From Betaproteobacteria bacterium (GTDB lineage Bacteria; Pseudomonadota; Gammaproteobacteria; Burkholderiales; SG8-39), in NCBI GenBank assembly GCA_016713125.1, contig JADJPT010000015.1:1-64000 (forward strand): a stretch of 64,000 nt of DNA, in the 5' to 3' direction. The position numbers were made by a program, and so were the translations under genes. Shown here piece after piece: positions 19,775-28,183 of the stretch (positions are counted from its first letter, which is position 1; each line of letters starts with the position of its first letter). A model generated the notes under the pieces. The model had not been told where the DNA came from and did no database searches. It saw nothing but the letters and a program-made list of their open reading frames with translations.

Positions 19775-21326
19775 TTACTCGTCGTACTTGGCGATCTTCT
19801 CGATCGCGTCGATCTTCTTCATCACCAGTTCGGGTGTCACCGGCCAGTTTCCGTCGTGCTCGCATTCGATACCCGCGGCCATGTTTGCCGAGGATGGATG
19901 CGATGACGTCGTTCTTGGTCGCCACCAGGGAGAGCGTGGCGTAGGCAAGCAGTGCGTCACCGGCGCCCACCGCATCGACAACCTTGTCGGCAAAGGTTTC
20001 AACGGTGAAAAACGCCCGGAAATCCACCGGAGAGTCTGAGCGATAGGTGATGATGCCCCGATCGCCGCACTTCAGGATCAGGGTCTTGCAGTGCGCGCGC
20101 TTGTGGAGTTCCAGCGCGAGCGGGCGCACGACGGAGTCCTGGTCGCCGAGCGCAAAACGCGCCTCGCGCTCGTTGGGCGTGATCAGGTCGAAGCCCTGGA
20201 ACTCGAGAATGTTGCCCCAGCGGCTGGCCACCTGGCTGTCGGCGACCCGGAACATGCCCTCGGGAATCGCCGCCACCAGCTGCGGGATCGTGCCGCGGTT
20301 GAACATGCCGTGCCGGAAATCGCTGAACACGACTGCATCCGACGCGTTTCCGAAATCTGCCTCTTCAGCTGCTCGACGATCTTGTCGGAGATCGAGCGGT
20401 TGTCCAGGGTATCGATCTTCAGCATGCGGTAGGTTTCGGCGACGATCGCATTCTTGTTCGTGGTCGGCCGCGTCTCGTCGACGATGGGCAGGCAATGCAC
20501 GCCGCAGGTGTTGAGGTCGTCCAGCACGAAGCTGCGGTAGGCGTCGTTGCCGAGCACGGTGGAGAACGTCACGTCCGCGCCGGCCGCGCGCAGGTGCTTG
20601 GCTACAACGGCCGCACCGCCGGTGTAGTCGACCTTCTTCTCGAAGCGCACGCTCATGGTCGGCGTCTTGGTCATGCCGCCGATCATGGTGCAGTAGGTAT
20701 AGCTGTCGACGATGGTGTCGCCGACCACGTGGGCGCGCAGTCCCTTGAACTTCGCGAGCGTGTCGCGCAGGTCCTGGAACGTGACGCCCTCGGCCGACAT
20801 CAGGGTCATCAGCTTCTCGACCGCGATCGAAGGCGGAGCCAGTTCGATCAACGCGGAGGAGGAATAAACGATATCGCCGGGCGTGAAGATCATCTGCCCG
20901 CCATAGCCCTCCAGGACGTCGATCTCCTCCTGGGTCTTGGGGTGCACCACGCCGGCGTGTACTCGTAACCCTTGGCGAAAAAGTCCGGCTGGATCAGCGC
21001 CAGATTCTTGAGCGGGGTGGGGTCGGGGTCGACCACCACGTAATCGACCATCTCCAGCGCGGCGAGGTTGACCGCACGCAGGTCCTGCGGCACGTAGGGC
21101 CGCATGTTCCCCTTCTTGATGTGCTCGTCGGCGGTCAGGCTGGCGATCAGGATGTCGGCCTTGGTCTTGGCGTACAGCAGATGCCGTACGTGTCCCGGAT
21201 GCACCACGTCGAAAGTGCCGTGACACATGATCACTTTCTTCTTGCGCGGCCGCGGGCCGATCGCGTCGCGGATCTCGCGGCGGTCTTGATCTTGTGCGAG
21301 TACAGATGCTTGCTGGCGGCGTCCAT
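19775..21326 (-). CDS. HldE-like fusion: N-terminal cytidylyltransferase-like domain plus C-terminal PfkB sugar kinase (frameshifted)
   Basis: About 515 residues with shifts near 21285, 20950, 20340 and 19880. The ATG at 21324-21326 overlaps the epimerase stop (TGATG). The N-terminal domain is a nucleotidyltransferase: KKVIMCHGTFDVVHPGHVRH (HPGH is the HxGH nucleotide site), then ADILIASLTADEHIKKG and ALEMVDYVVVDPDPTPL. The C-terminal domain is a ribokinase-type sugar kinase: HVVGDTIVDSYTYC, VDYTGGAAVVAKHLRAAGA, VVFSDFRHGMFNRG, LITPNEREARFALG and the signature VVDAVGAGDALLAYATL with the catalytic Asp. In HldE the kinase comes first; here the order is reversed. Predicted role: phosphorylate a heptose 7-phosphate at C1 and, after dephosphorylation, attach a nucleotide. 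The neighbours (SIS, HAD, transaldolase) fit. The nucleotide is not known. Confidence 0.75.
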
Positions 21327-22331
21327 CAGGCTTTCCCTTGCGGCGACATGAATTCGAACCAGGTCTTGGTCGCCTGCGCGATCGAAGCCGGGTCCCAGCG
21401 GCGCATTGCGCCAGTAATCGATGTTGGCGACGATCTTGCCGACTCCCTCTTCGAAGCTGACCTGCGGCTTCCAGCCCAGCTCCGAGGTGATGCGCGAGAT
21501 GTCGGCATGCGTGCAATCGGGCTCCCCGGGGCGCTTGGGGATGTGGATCTTCTCGCCGCCCAGCAACTCGACCAGCCGGTTCACCGACTGGGGATTGCCC
21601 GCGCCGAGGTTGTAGATGCGCCCCGTGTGCTCCGTCTCGGCGGCGGCCAGGAAGGCCCGCGCGACGTCGGTGACGTACAGGAAATCCCGCGACTGCGTGC
21701 CATCGCCGACCACGGTGTACGGCTTGCCGGCGATCTTCTGGCGCAGGAACACGCCGAACACCGCGCCATAGGCGCCCGAGGTGCGCGAGCGCGTGCCGTA
21801 GGCGTTGAAGATGCGGATCGAGTTGACCGGCAGCTTGTATACGAGCTGCCAGTGCAGCGCGGCCTGCTCGCCCTGGTACTTGGACAAGGCATACGGATAC
21901 AGCGGCTCGACCGGATGGTCCTCGGTGGTCGGCGTCTTCGCCAGGCCGTAACAGGACGAGGAGGCCGCGTAGACGAACTTCTGCACGCCGGCGTGGCGCG
22001 CGCATTCGAGCATGTGCACCGTGCCCTGCACGTTGGCCGACATGTACTCCATCGGGCGTTCGATCGAGGGCACGATGTCGCCGATGCCGGCGAAATGGAC
22101 CACGTACTTCGCGCCGCGGAACAGCGCGTCATCCGGTGCGTAGCTGCGGATGTCGCGCTTTTCCAGCACGACGTCGGGATTGCCGGCGTGATGCGCGAGG
22201 TTCTCCTCTCGCCCGCCGACCATGTTGTCGATCACGCGCACCGCATAGCCGCGCTCGACCAACACGTCCACCATGTGGCTGCCGATGAACCCGGCGCCGC
22301 CGGTGACGACGGCGATCGGGCGTGCGCTCAT
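21326..22331 (-). CDS. NAD-dependent epimerase/dehydratase, UDP-glucose 4-epimerase-like (frameshift near C-terminus)
   Basis: About 335 residues. The ATG is at 22329-22331, overlapping the previous stop by ATGA. The nucleotide site is AVVTGGAGFIGSHMVDVLVE, the catalytic triad is AASSSCYG (Ser) with YPYALSKYQGEQAALHW (YxxxK), and RIFNAYGTRSRTSGAYGAV and DFLYVTDVARAFLAAAE follow. The C-terminus shifts frame near 21400; the alternative frame gives WDPASIAQATKTWFEFMSPQ and the stop at 21326-21328, which overlaps the next start. Extended SDRs of this type epimerise or dehydrate nucleotide sugars. Next to a heptose activation set, it may alter the configuration of the NDP-heptose. Confidence 0.8.
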
Positions 22332-23338
22332 GCGGCCTTCACCTCTTTCAGGCGACGAACGTTGAAGTAGGCGGTCTTCTGCATGCTGTCGGGCAGCTTG
22401 CCGGCCTTGAATGCCTTGCACAGGTCGCGCACTGCATCCTCGACGGTGAAGCGCGGCTTGAAGCCGAGCTTCTTCTGGATCTTGTCCGAGTTCACATGGT
22501 ACGAGCGGATGTCATCGGTCGGCGTGGTAACGATGGGGATGTCGCCCTTGTCAGGGAACTCCTGCTGCACGATGCGCTTGGCGACTTCGGCGATTTCCAT
22601 GATCGACAGGTTCTGGAAACCGGCGTTGAAGATTTCGCCGGCGATCTTCTCGTCCTCGATCGACAGCATCATCTGGTACACGTCGCACATGTCCTGCACG
22701 TGCAGGTTCGGGCGCTTCTGCGAGCCGCCGAACACGGTGATCTTGCCGTTGTTGATCGCGTGGTTGGTGAGGATGTTCACCGACAGGTCGAGGCGCTGGC
22801 GCGGCGCGTAGCCGCACAGGGTGGCCGGACGGATCACCGCGCACACGAAGTCCTTGGTCTGGTGCTTGAACAGCAGCGGCTCGCACATGCCCTTGTACTT
22901 GTTGTACAGGGTGAGCGGCACCAGCGGATGTTCTTCGGTCACGTCGGGGGCGTCGGAAACACCGTACACCGAGCTCGACGAGGCGTAGATGAAGCGCTTC
23001 ACGCCGGCCTGCTTGGCGGCGATCACCATCGGCTCGAAAGCGTCGAGATTGATCGAGGTCGAGAGGTTCTCGTCGAGCTCGAAGCTGGCGTCGTTGGAGA
23101 TGCATGCCAGGTTGATCACGGCCTCGATGCCCTTGAACGCCTCGGCCAGCTTGGCCGTATCGCGGATGTCGCCGTCGACGATCTTCAGGTTCGGGTTGTT
23201 CTTCGGCAGGAAATCGTTGCCTAAGTACATGATGTCGTACACGGTGACCTTGTAACCGCGCTCGAGGAGCTGGGGGACGAGCAGGCTGCCGACATAGCCG
23301 GCGCCGCCGGTGACGAGGACGGAATTGAACTTGGGCAT
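22328..23338 (-). CDS. NAD-dependent epimerase/dehydratase (extended SDR)
   Basis: 336 residues, intact. NAD site FNSVLVTGGAGYVGSLLVPQ; catalytic residues in RFIYASSSSVYGVSDAP and PLTLYNKYKGMCEPLL (YxxxK); AVIRPATLCGYAPRQRLDLS and a DDIRSYHVNSDKIQKKLGF tail are typical of NDP-sugar epimerases and NDP-heptose 4,6-dehydratase relatives. It starts 35 bases after the transaldolase gene and overlaps the next epimerase gene by four bases. The two epimerases are only distantly similar to each other, so they probably catalyse different steps, for example dehydration or oxidation followed by epimerisation. It is richer in Lys than the genes around it. Confidence 0.85.
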   Translation of the reverse strand: MPKFNSVLVTGGAGYVGSLLVPQLLERGYKVTVYDIMYLGNDFLPKNNPNLKIVDGDIRDTAKLAEAFKGIEAVINLACISNDASFELDENLSTSINLDAFEPMVIAAKQAGVKRFIYASSSSVYGVSDAPDVTEEHPLVPLTLYNKYKGMCEPLLFKHQTKDFVCAVIRPATLCGYAPRQRLDLSVNILTNHAINNGKITVFGGSQKRPNLHVQDMCDVYQMMLSIEDEKIAGEIFNAGFQNLSIMEIAEVAKRIVQQEFPDKGDIPIVTTPTDDIRSYHVNSDKIQKKLGFKPRFTVEDAVRDLCKAFKAGKLPDSMQKTAYFNVRRLKEVKAA

Positions 23339-23373
23339 GGCTGGGTACCTCTGGAAAGGTGCTGGAAAGGGAA

Positions 23374-24108
23374 TCAGGCGGCGGCGCGCGTGGCGATGGA
23401 ATAGCCGGCGGCGCTGGCGTCCTTGCAGAACATCTCGACCGTCTCGAGCGAATACTGGTCGAGGTCCTTGCCGACCAGCGACAGCTTCTTGAGGATGTCG
23501 TTGGTCGCGGTGATGATGTGGCAGCCCACCGCGTCGGCCTGGAAGATGTTGAGCAGCTCGCGCGGGCTGGCCCAGATGAGTTCGGCCTTGGGTTTGGCCT
23601 GCATGATCCTGACCGCCTCCGCCATCAGCGGCACCGGGTCGCGGCCGGTGTCGGCGATGCGGCCGGCGAACACCGAGATGATGGCGGGCGTCTGCGCAGC
23701 GAGGCAGGCGGTGATGCGCTTGACCTGCTCGATCGTCATCACGGCGGTCACATTGACCTGCACGCCGGCCTTGGACAGGCGCTCGACCAGCGGGCCGCAG
23801 AACTCGCCCTTGGTGTTGGTGACCGGGATCTTGACGTTGATGCTCTTGCCCCAGGAGGCGATCTCGAGCGCCTGGCCTTCCATGGTCGGGAAATCGTCGG
23901 CAAAGACTTCGAGCGCCAGCGGCCGGCCACCGATCGCCTCGAGCACCTGCAGGGCGAAGCCCTTGTAGTCGCTGATGCCGGCCTTGCGCATCAGCGTGGG
24001 GTTGGTGGTGAACCCGGCGATGCGCGGATTGGCGGCCATTTCCTTGATGCCTGCCAGGTCGGCGCCGTCGGCAAACAGTTTGACTTTCAAACTCTGGGAT
24101 TCACTCAT
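23374..24108 (-). CDS. transaldolase, short (TalC/fructose-6-phosphate aldolase-like) form
   Basis: 244 residues, intact. It has the family opening KLFADGADLAGIKEMAANPR followed by IAGFTTNPTLMRKAG, and the Schiff-base lysine region SINVKIPVTNTKGEF. Next come VNVTAVMTIEQVKRITA, AIISVFAGRIADTGRDP and HIITATNDILKKLSLVGKDL. Transaldolases exchange a dihydroxyacetone unit between sugar phosphates, and sedoheptulose 7-phosphate is one product or substrate. Within this operon it lies between a HAD phosphatase and an epimerase, a few genes from a SIS isomerase and a kinase/nucleotidyltransferase. This suggests it supplies or balances sedoheptulose 7-phosphate for heptose synthesis rather than serving the pentose phosphate pathway in general. 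That use is an inference. Confidence 0.9.
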   Translation of the reverse strand: MSESQSLKVKLFADGADLAGIKEMAANPRIAGFTTNPTLMRKAGISDYKGFALQVLEAIGGRPLALEVFADDFPTMEGQALEIASWGKSINVKIPVTNTKGEFCGPLVERLSKAGVQVNVTAVMTIEQVKRITACLAAQTPAIISVFAGRIADTGRDPVPLMAEAVRIMQAKPKAELIWASPRELLNIFQADAVGCHIITATNDILKKLSLVGKDLDQYSLETVEMFCKDASAAGYSIATRAAA

Positions 24109-24126
24109 GGGGAGTCGCTTTCGAAG

Positions 24127-24663
24127 TTATCGGGGCGCCGGGATCGACAGGATGACCGCCGCGGCTTCGGCCAAGGATTTTACCGCAACATACGGTTTTT
24201 TCGGGCTCTTTTCCGAGTAACCGTAGTCAATGAAAAAGCATTCGCAACCGGCCCGCTGACCCGCCTCGACGTCACGCCAGCGGTCGCCGACCATGTAGCT
24301 GCCCTTGAGGTCGATGTCGTACTCGCGCGCCGCTTCCAGCAGCAGACCCGGCGCCGGCTTGCGGCAGGCACAGACGGCGGCGTCCGTATGCGGGCAGACG
24401 CGTACCGCATCCAGCGCCAGTTCCGCCAGCAGGCGCGCATGCATGGCCTCCAGGATCTCGGGCTGCTGCTTGCCGGTCGTGATATCGGGCTGGTTGGTGA
24501 CGACGAGGTTCAGAAAGCCGGCCGAGCGCAGGCGCAGCAGCGCTTCGGCCACACCCGGCAGGATCTCGAACTCCCCGAGTGTGGTCGGCGCGTAGGGCTT
24601 GCCATCGCGCACCAGCGAACGGTTGATCACCCCGTCGCGGTCGAGGAACACGGCGCGGCGCAT
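24127..24663 (-). CDS. gmhB: HAD-IIIA family phosphatase, GmhB-like (heptose bisphosphate phosphatase candidate)
   Basis: 178 residues starting at the ATG at 24661-24663. The nucleophile motif is RRAVFLDRDGVINRSLV, followed by FEILPGVAEALLRLRSAGF and LVVTNQPDITTGK. The zinc loop seen in GmhB and HisB-N is present as VCPHTDAAVCACRKPAPG, and the acidic motif is YMVGDRWRDVEAGQRAG. The start codon lies 26 bases after the SIS stop and the gene ends 19 bases before the transaldolase start. GmhB removes the C7 phosphate from glycero-manno-heptose 1,7-bisphosphate. The surrounding genes make that the most likely role, though histidinol-phosphate phosphatases share the fold. Confidence 0.85.
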   Translation of the reverse strand: MRRAVFLDRDGVINRSLVRDGKPYAPTTLGEFEILPGVAEALLRLRSAGFLNLVVTNQPDITTGKQQPEILEAMHARLLAELALDAVRVCPHTDAAVCACRKPAPGLLLEAAREYDIDLKGSYMVGDRWRDVEAGQRAGCECFFIDYGYSEKSPKKPYVAVKSLAEAAAVILSIPAPR

Positions 24664-24688
24664 CAGCCGCCCCGGCAGGTGCTGCCTC

Positions 24689-25269
24689 CTACCACTTCGT
24701 GGAAATCTGCTGCAGGGCCGGGTGCGACACCAGGCAGTGCCAGACCACGGCATGGAAGGCTTCGGTATGCGGGGTGATGCGCCCGGCATCCACGGTCGGG
24801 ATCACGATCACGCAATCCCCCACCTGCTTGGTGTAGCCGCCGTCGCGGCCGACCACGCCGAACACCTTGGTGCCGCGCAGCTTGGCTTCCTTGAGGCCGG
24901 CGACGATGTTGGCGCTGACATTCTTTCCAGATTTCCGCCGCCGACCGAGAACACGAACACCGCGTCCTTGTCGTTGGCTTTGCTGACCTTGCGCCAGGCG
25001 GCGAATACCGTCTCCCAGCCTTCGTCGTTGGTGCGCGCGGTGAGCTCCGAGACGTTGTCGGTGGGCGCGTAGGCCTCGATGCCGCACAGCTTGCGGAAGT
25101 CGTTGACCGCATGACCGCAATTGCCGGCGCTGCCGCCCACGCCCAGAAAGAACAGGCGGCCGCCGCGCTCGCGCAGCGCAGCCAGTTCGGAGGCCAGTTT
25201 CTCGACGGCGACGAGGTCGATGCTCTGGGCGACTTTGACGACTTCCTGGAAATAGGTTTGTGCGTGCAT
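24689..25269 (-). CDS. SIS-domain sugar isomerase, GmhA-like (sedoheptulose 7-phosphate isomerase candidate; frameshifted)
   Basis: About 193 residues. Start MHAQTYFQEVVKVAQSIDLV at 25269. Helical N-terminus, then RGGRLFFLGVGGSAGNCGHA and VNDFRKLCGIEAY in place of GmhA's GNGGSHCDAMHFAEEL; later DKDAVFVFSVGGGNLE. The frame shifts near 24925 (GGAAAG run) into KNVSANIVAGLKEAKLRG, TKVFGVVGRDGGYTKQVG and HTEAFHAVVWHCLV, ending at 24689. The SIS fold and a GDGG-like turn followed by a His-rich helix match phosphoheptose isomerases. It is the first gene of the long minus-strand operon and would commit sedoheptulose 7-phosphate to the heptose pathway. The substrate is inferred from the HAD, kinase-fusion and transaldolase genes next to it. 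Confidence 0.75.
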
Positions 25270-25316
25270 GTGGTGTGGGCTTCGGGGTCGAGGAGGGATT
25301 TGGGGAAAAGCTGTAA

Positions 25317-25322
25317 ATTATA
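25317..25322 (-). promoter_or_regulatory. candidate -10 element of the long glycan operon
   Basis: On the minus strand this reads TATAAT, a perfect sigma-70 -10 hexamer, about 48 bases upstream of the SIS start at 25269. A clear TTGACA-like -35 was not found at 16-18 bases. The 57-base gap between the divergent SIS and manC genes is the only open stretch upstream of the operon, so a promoter is expected here. Confidence 0.4.
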
Positions 25323-25326
25323 GGCG

Positions 25327-26736
25327 ATGAGCCAAGTCTTTCCCATCGTCCTGTGCGGGGGCATCGGGTCCCGCCTGTGGCCGCTGTCGCGCGGCAGCTA
25401 TCCGAAACAGTTCCTTCCCCTGGTCTCCGAGCGCACCATGCTGCAGGAAACGGTGCTGCGCCTGGACGGGCTGGAAAACCTCGCCGCGCCCATTCTGGTC
25501 AGCAACGAGGATCACCGCTTCCTCGCCGCCGAGCAGATGCTGGAGGTGGGGCGCACGGCGCTCGCGCACCTGCTGGAACCCGCCGGTCGCGGCACGGCGC
25601 CGGCCGTCGCCGCCGCCGCGCTGGTCGCGCTCGAGCACGATCCTGACGCCATACTTACGGTTCTTGCCGCCGATCACGCCATCGCCGGGCTGCGCGCCTT
25701 CCATGCCGCGCTGCGCTCGGCGATCGCCCTGGCACAAGACGGCAAGCTGGTGATCTTCGGCATCCCGCCCACCGGGCCGAGTACGGGTTACGGGTATATC
25801 CACGCCGGCGCGGCCTGGGAGCACGGCTCGCGGCTGGTGGCGGGCTTCGTCGAGAAGCCCGACGAGGACAAGGCCCGCGCCCTGCTCGCGCAGGGCGACC
25901 ACTACTGGAACAGCGGCATGTTCGTGTTCCGCGCCGACCGCTACCTGGCCGAGCTCGGGCGCTTGCAGCCGCGCCTGCTGGCCGCCGTCCGGGACGCCGT
26001 CGACCGCGGCACGCGTGACCTGGATTTCCTGCGCCTGGAGCGGGAGGCCTTCGTCGCCTGCCCCAGCGATTCGGTCGACCGCGCCGTGATGGAGAAGACC
26101 CGGGACGCCTGCATGATCGAGGCCGGCTTTTCCTGGAGCGATGTGGGCGCCTGGCCGGCCCTGTGGGAGCGCGGCGACGCCGACGGCGACGGCAACGTCC
26201 TGCGCGGCGACGTGATCGCCGAGGACGCCGCGGGCTGCTATCTGCGCAGCGAGAGCCGGCTGGTGGCCGTGCTCGGAGTGCGCGACCTGGTGGTGGTGGA
26301 AACCGCGGATGCCGTGCTGGTGGCCGACCGCGCACGCGCCCAGGACATCAAGCGCATCGTCGAGAAGCTGGCGAGCCGCGGCGAGCGCACCACGCACCGG
26401 CGCATCTACCGCCCGTGGGGCTACTACGAGTCGCTGGACGCCGGCAGCGGCTTCCAGGTCAAGCGCCTGATGATCAAGCCCGGCGCGAAGATCTCCCTGC
26501 AGCGCCACCGCAAGCGCGCCGAGCACTGGGTAGTGGTGTCGGGCAGCGCGCGCGTGGTACGCGGCGAAGAGGAGATCCTGCTCGGCCGCGACCAGTCGAC
26601 CTACATCCCGAAAGGCGAGATGCATCGCCTGGAGAACACCGGCGAGGAGCCGCTGTTCGTGATCGAGGTGCAATCCGGCGACTATCTGGGCGAGGACGAC
26701 ATCGAACGCTACGCGGACGACTACCGGCGCACCTAG
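25327..26736 (+). CDS. manC: mannose-1-phosphate guanylyltransferase / mannose-6-phosphate isomerase (type II PMI)
   Basis: 469 residues, intact. The guanylyltransferase domain opens with FPIVLCGGIGSRLWPLSRGS followed by YPKQFLPLV (the pyrophosphorylase signature), then LTVLAADHAI, STGYGYIHAG, VAGFVEKPDEDKA and YWNSGMFVFRAD. The C-terminal cupin domain has RPWGYYESLDAGSGFQVKRL, then ISLQRHRKRAEHWVVVSGSA and YIPKGEMHRLENTGE, the zinc-type isomerase part. It makes GDP-mannose from mannose 1-phosphate and can supply mannose 6-phosphate. GDP-mannose is the substrate of Gmd encoded at 29993-31033. It is divergent from the long minus-strand operon and convergent with rmlD. No phosphomannomutase gene is in the window, so that step must be encoded elsewhere. 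Confidence 0.93.
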   Translation: MSQVFPIVLCGGIGSRLWPLSRGSYPKQFLPLVSERTMLQETVLRLDGLENLAAPILVSNEDHRFLAAEQMLEVGRTALAHLLEPAGRGTAPAVAAAALVALEHDPDAILTVLAADHAIAGLRAFHAALRSAIALAQDGKLVIFGIPPTGPSTGYGYIHAGAAWEHGSRLVAGFVEKPDEDKARALLAQGDHYWNSGMFVFRADRYLAELGRLQPRLLAAVRDAVDRGTRDLDFLRLEREAFVACPSDSVDRAVMEKTRDACMIEAGFSWSDVGAWPALWERGDADGDGNVLRGDVIAEDAAGCYLRSESRLVAVLGVRDLVVVETADAVLVADRARAQDIKRIVEKLASRGERTTHRRIYRPWGYYESLDAGSGFQVKRLMIKPGAKISLQRHRKRAEHWVVVSGSARVVRGEEEILLGRDQSTYIPKGEMHRLENTGEEPLFVIEVQSGDYLGEDDIERYADDYRRT

Positions 26737-26767
26737 CGCCGCGGCACTGCGCGCGGCAGACGGCGTT

Positions 26768-27640
26768 CTAGGTTGCGGCGGACGCCGCGGCCAGTTCCTT
26801 CAGGGTTTCGTCCAGCCCGGCTTCCCAGTCGGGCAGGCGCACGCCGAAGCGCGCGGCGAGCCTGGCGTTGTCCAGCAGCGAATTCAGCGGCCGGCGCGCA
26901 GGCGTGGGATAGGCCGAAGTCGGGATCGGATCCACCGGCGTGTCCAGGCCGGCGCGCGCGAGAATCGCGCAGGCGAATCCATGCCAGCTGGTCTGCCCGC
27001 CGGCCGTCATGTGATAGACGCCATCCAGCCCGCTGTCTCCCAGCGCATAGTCCAGCGCCTGCACGGTGCCGCGCGCGATGGCGCGCGCCGAGGTGGGCGC
27101 GCCGCGCTGGTCGTCGACCACGCGCAGCCGCGGCTGCTCGCGCGCCAGGCGCAGCATGGTGAGCAGGAAGTTGCGTCCCGTGGCGGCGTACACCCAGCTG
27201 GTGCGGAAGATCAGGTGGCGGCAATCCGAAGCCAGCACCGCCTGTTCGCCGGCCAGCTTGGTTTGGCCGTAGACGCCCAGCGGCGCGGGTGCGTCGTCCT
27301 CGACGTAGGGTGCGGATTTCGTCCCGTCGAACACGTAGTCGGTCGAGTAGTGCACCAGCAGCGCATCGTAGCGCGAGGCCTCGCGCGCCAGCACGCCCAG
27401 GGCCTCGGCGTTCACGGCACGCGCGAGTTCGGGTTCCGACTCGGCGCGATCGACCGCGGTATAGGCCGCGGCGTTGACGATCAGCGAAGGCGAGCAGGCG
27501 CGCACGGCGTCGCGCACCGAATCCGGCCTGGCGAGGTCGACTTCGGCATGCGTGGGCGCGAACACCGGGCCGAACCGGCGCAGCAGCGGCGCCAGCGCCG
27601 CGCCGACCTGCCCGCTGCGTCCCAGCAGCAGGATCTTCAT
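26768..27640 (-). CDS. rfbD: dTDP-4-dehydrorhamnose reductase (RmlD)
   Basis: 290 residues, intact. The N-terminal site is MKILLLGRSGQVGAALAPLL; SLIVNAAAYTAVDRAESEPE is diagnostic, followed by LVHYSTDYVFDGTKSAPYVE and LGVYGQTKLAGEQAVL (YxxxK) and LIFRTSWVYAATGRNFLLTM. It reduces dTDP-4-dehydro-L-rhamnose to dTDP-L-rhamnose with NAD(P)H, the last step of the pathway. The start overlaps the RmlC stop by four bases. It is the last gene of the operon read from 38.5 kb, and it converges with manC (31 bases apart). Confidence 0.93.
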   Translation of the reverse strand: MKILLLGRSGQVGAALAPLLRRFGPVFAPTHAEVDLARPDSVRDAVRACSPSLIVNAAAYTAVDRAESEPELARAVNAEALGVLAREASRYDALLVHYSTDYVFDGTKSAPYVEDDAPAPLGVYGQTKLAGEQAVLASDCRHLIFRTSWVYAATGRNFLLTMLRLAREQPRLRVVDDQRGAPTSARAIARGTVQALDYALGDSGLDGVYHMTAGGQTSWHGFACAILARAGLDTPVDPIPTSAYPTPARRPLNSLLDNARLAARFGVRLPDWEAGLDETLKELAAASAAT

Positions 27641-28183
27641 GGGTAGGTTTCCGCCTGCGCGAAGGGCGTGCCGGCGGCATCCTTGGGTGCGAGTATCGGC
27701 GTCGCCCCGGCGAGCGGCCAGGCAATCGCCAGTCCGGGGTCGTTCCACGCCAGCGTGCGCTCGTGCTCGGCGGCGTAATAGTCGGTGGTCTTGTAGAGAA
27801 ACTCGGCCGACTCCGACATCACCAGAAAGCCGTGCGCGAAGCCCGGCGGGATCCAGGCCATGCGTTTCGATTCGGCATCCAGCGTGAAGCCCACCCAGCG
27901 ACCGTAGGTTGGCGAAGCACGGCGCAGGTCCACCGCCACGTCCCAGACCTCGCCGGAGACGACGCGCACGAGTTTCCCCTGCGGCTGGCGGATCTGGTAA
28001 TGCAGGCCGCGCAGCACGTTGCGCACCGACCTGGATTGGTTGTCCTGGAAGAACTCGAGGTCCAGTCCGGTCGGCGGCGAGGAAACGCGCCGGTTGTAGC
28101 TCGAGGAAATAGCCGCGCTGGTCGCCGAAAACTCTGGGCTCGAGCAGCAGGACTTCAGGAATCTCCGTACGTACGACGTTCAC
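27637..28183 (-). CDS. rfbC: dTDP-4-dehydrorhamnose 3,5-epimerase (RmlC), frameshifted
   Basis: About 182 residues. GTG start at 28181-28183 overlapping the RmlA stop as GTGA. The N-terminus MNVVRTEIPEVLLLEPRVFG plus DQRGYFLEL is in one frame; shifts near 28095 and 28045 connect to RNVLRGLHYQIRQPQGKLVR, the His-containing catalytic part, then VVSGEVWDVAVDLR, SPTYGRWVGFTLD and MAWIPPGFAHGFLVMSE. The tail TTDYYAAEHERTLAWNDPGL is typical. The enzyme epimerises dTDP-4-dehydro-6-deoxyglucose at C3 and C5. Conserved residues on both sides of the breaks are intact, so sequencing error is the likely cause. Confidence 0.88.
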
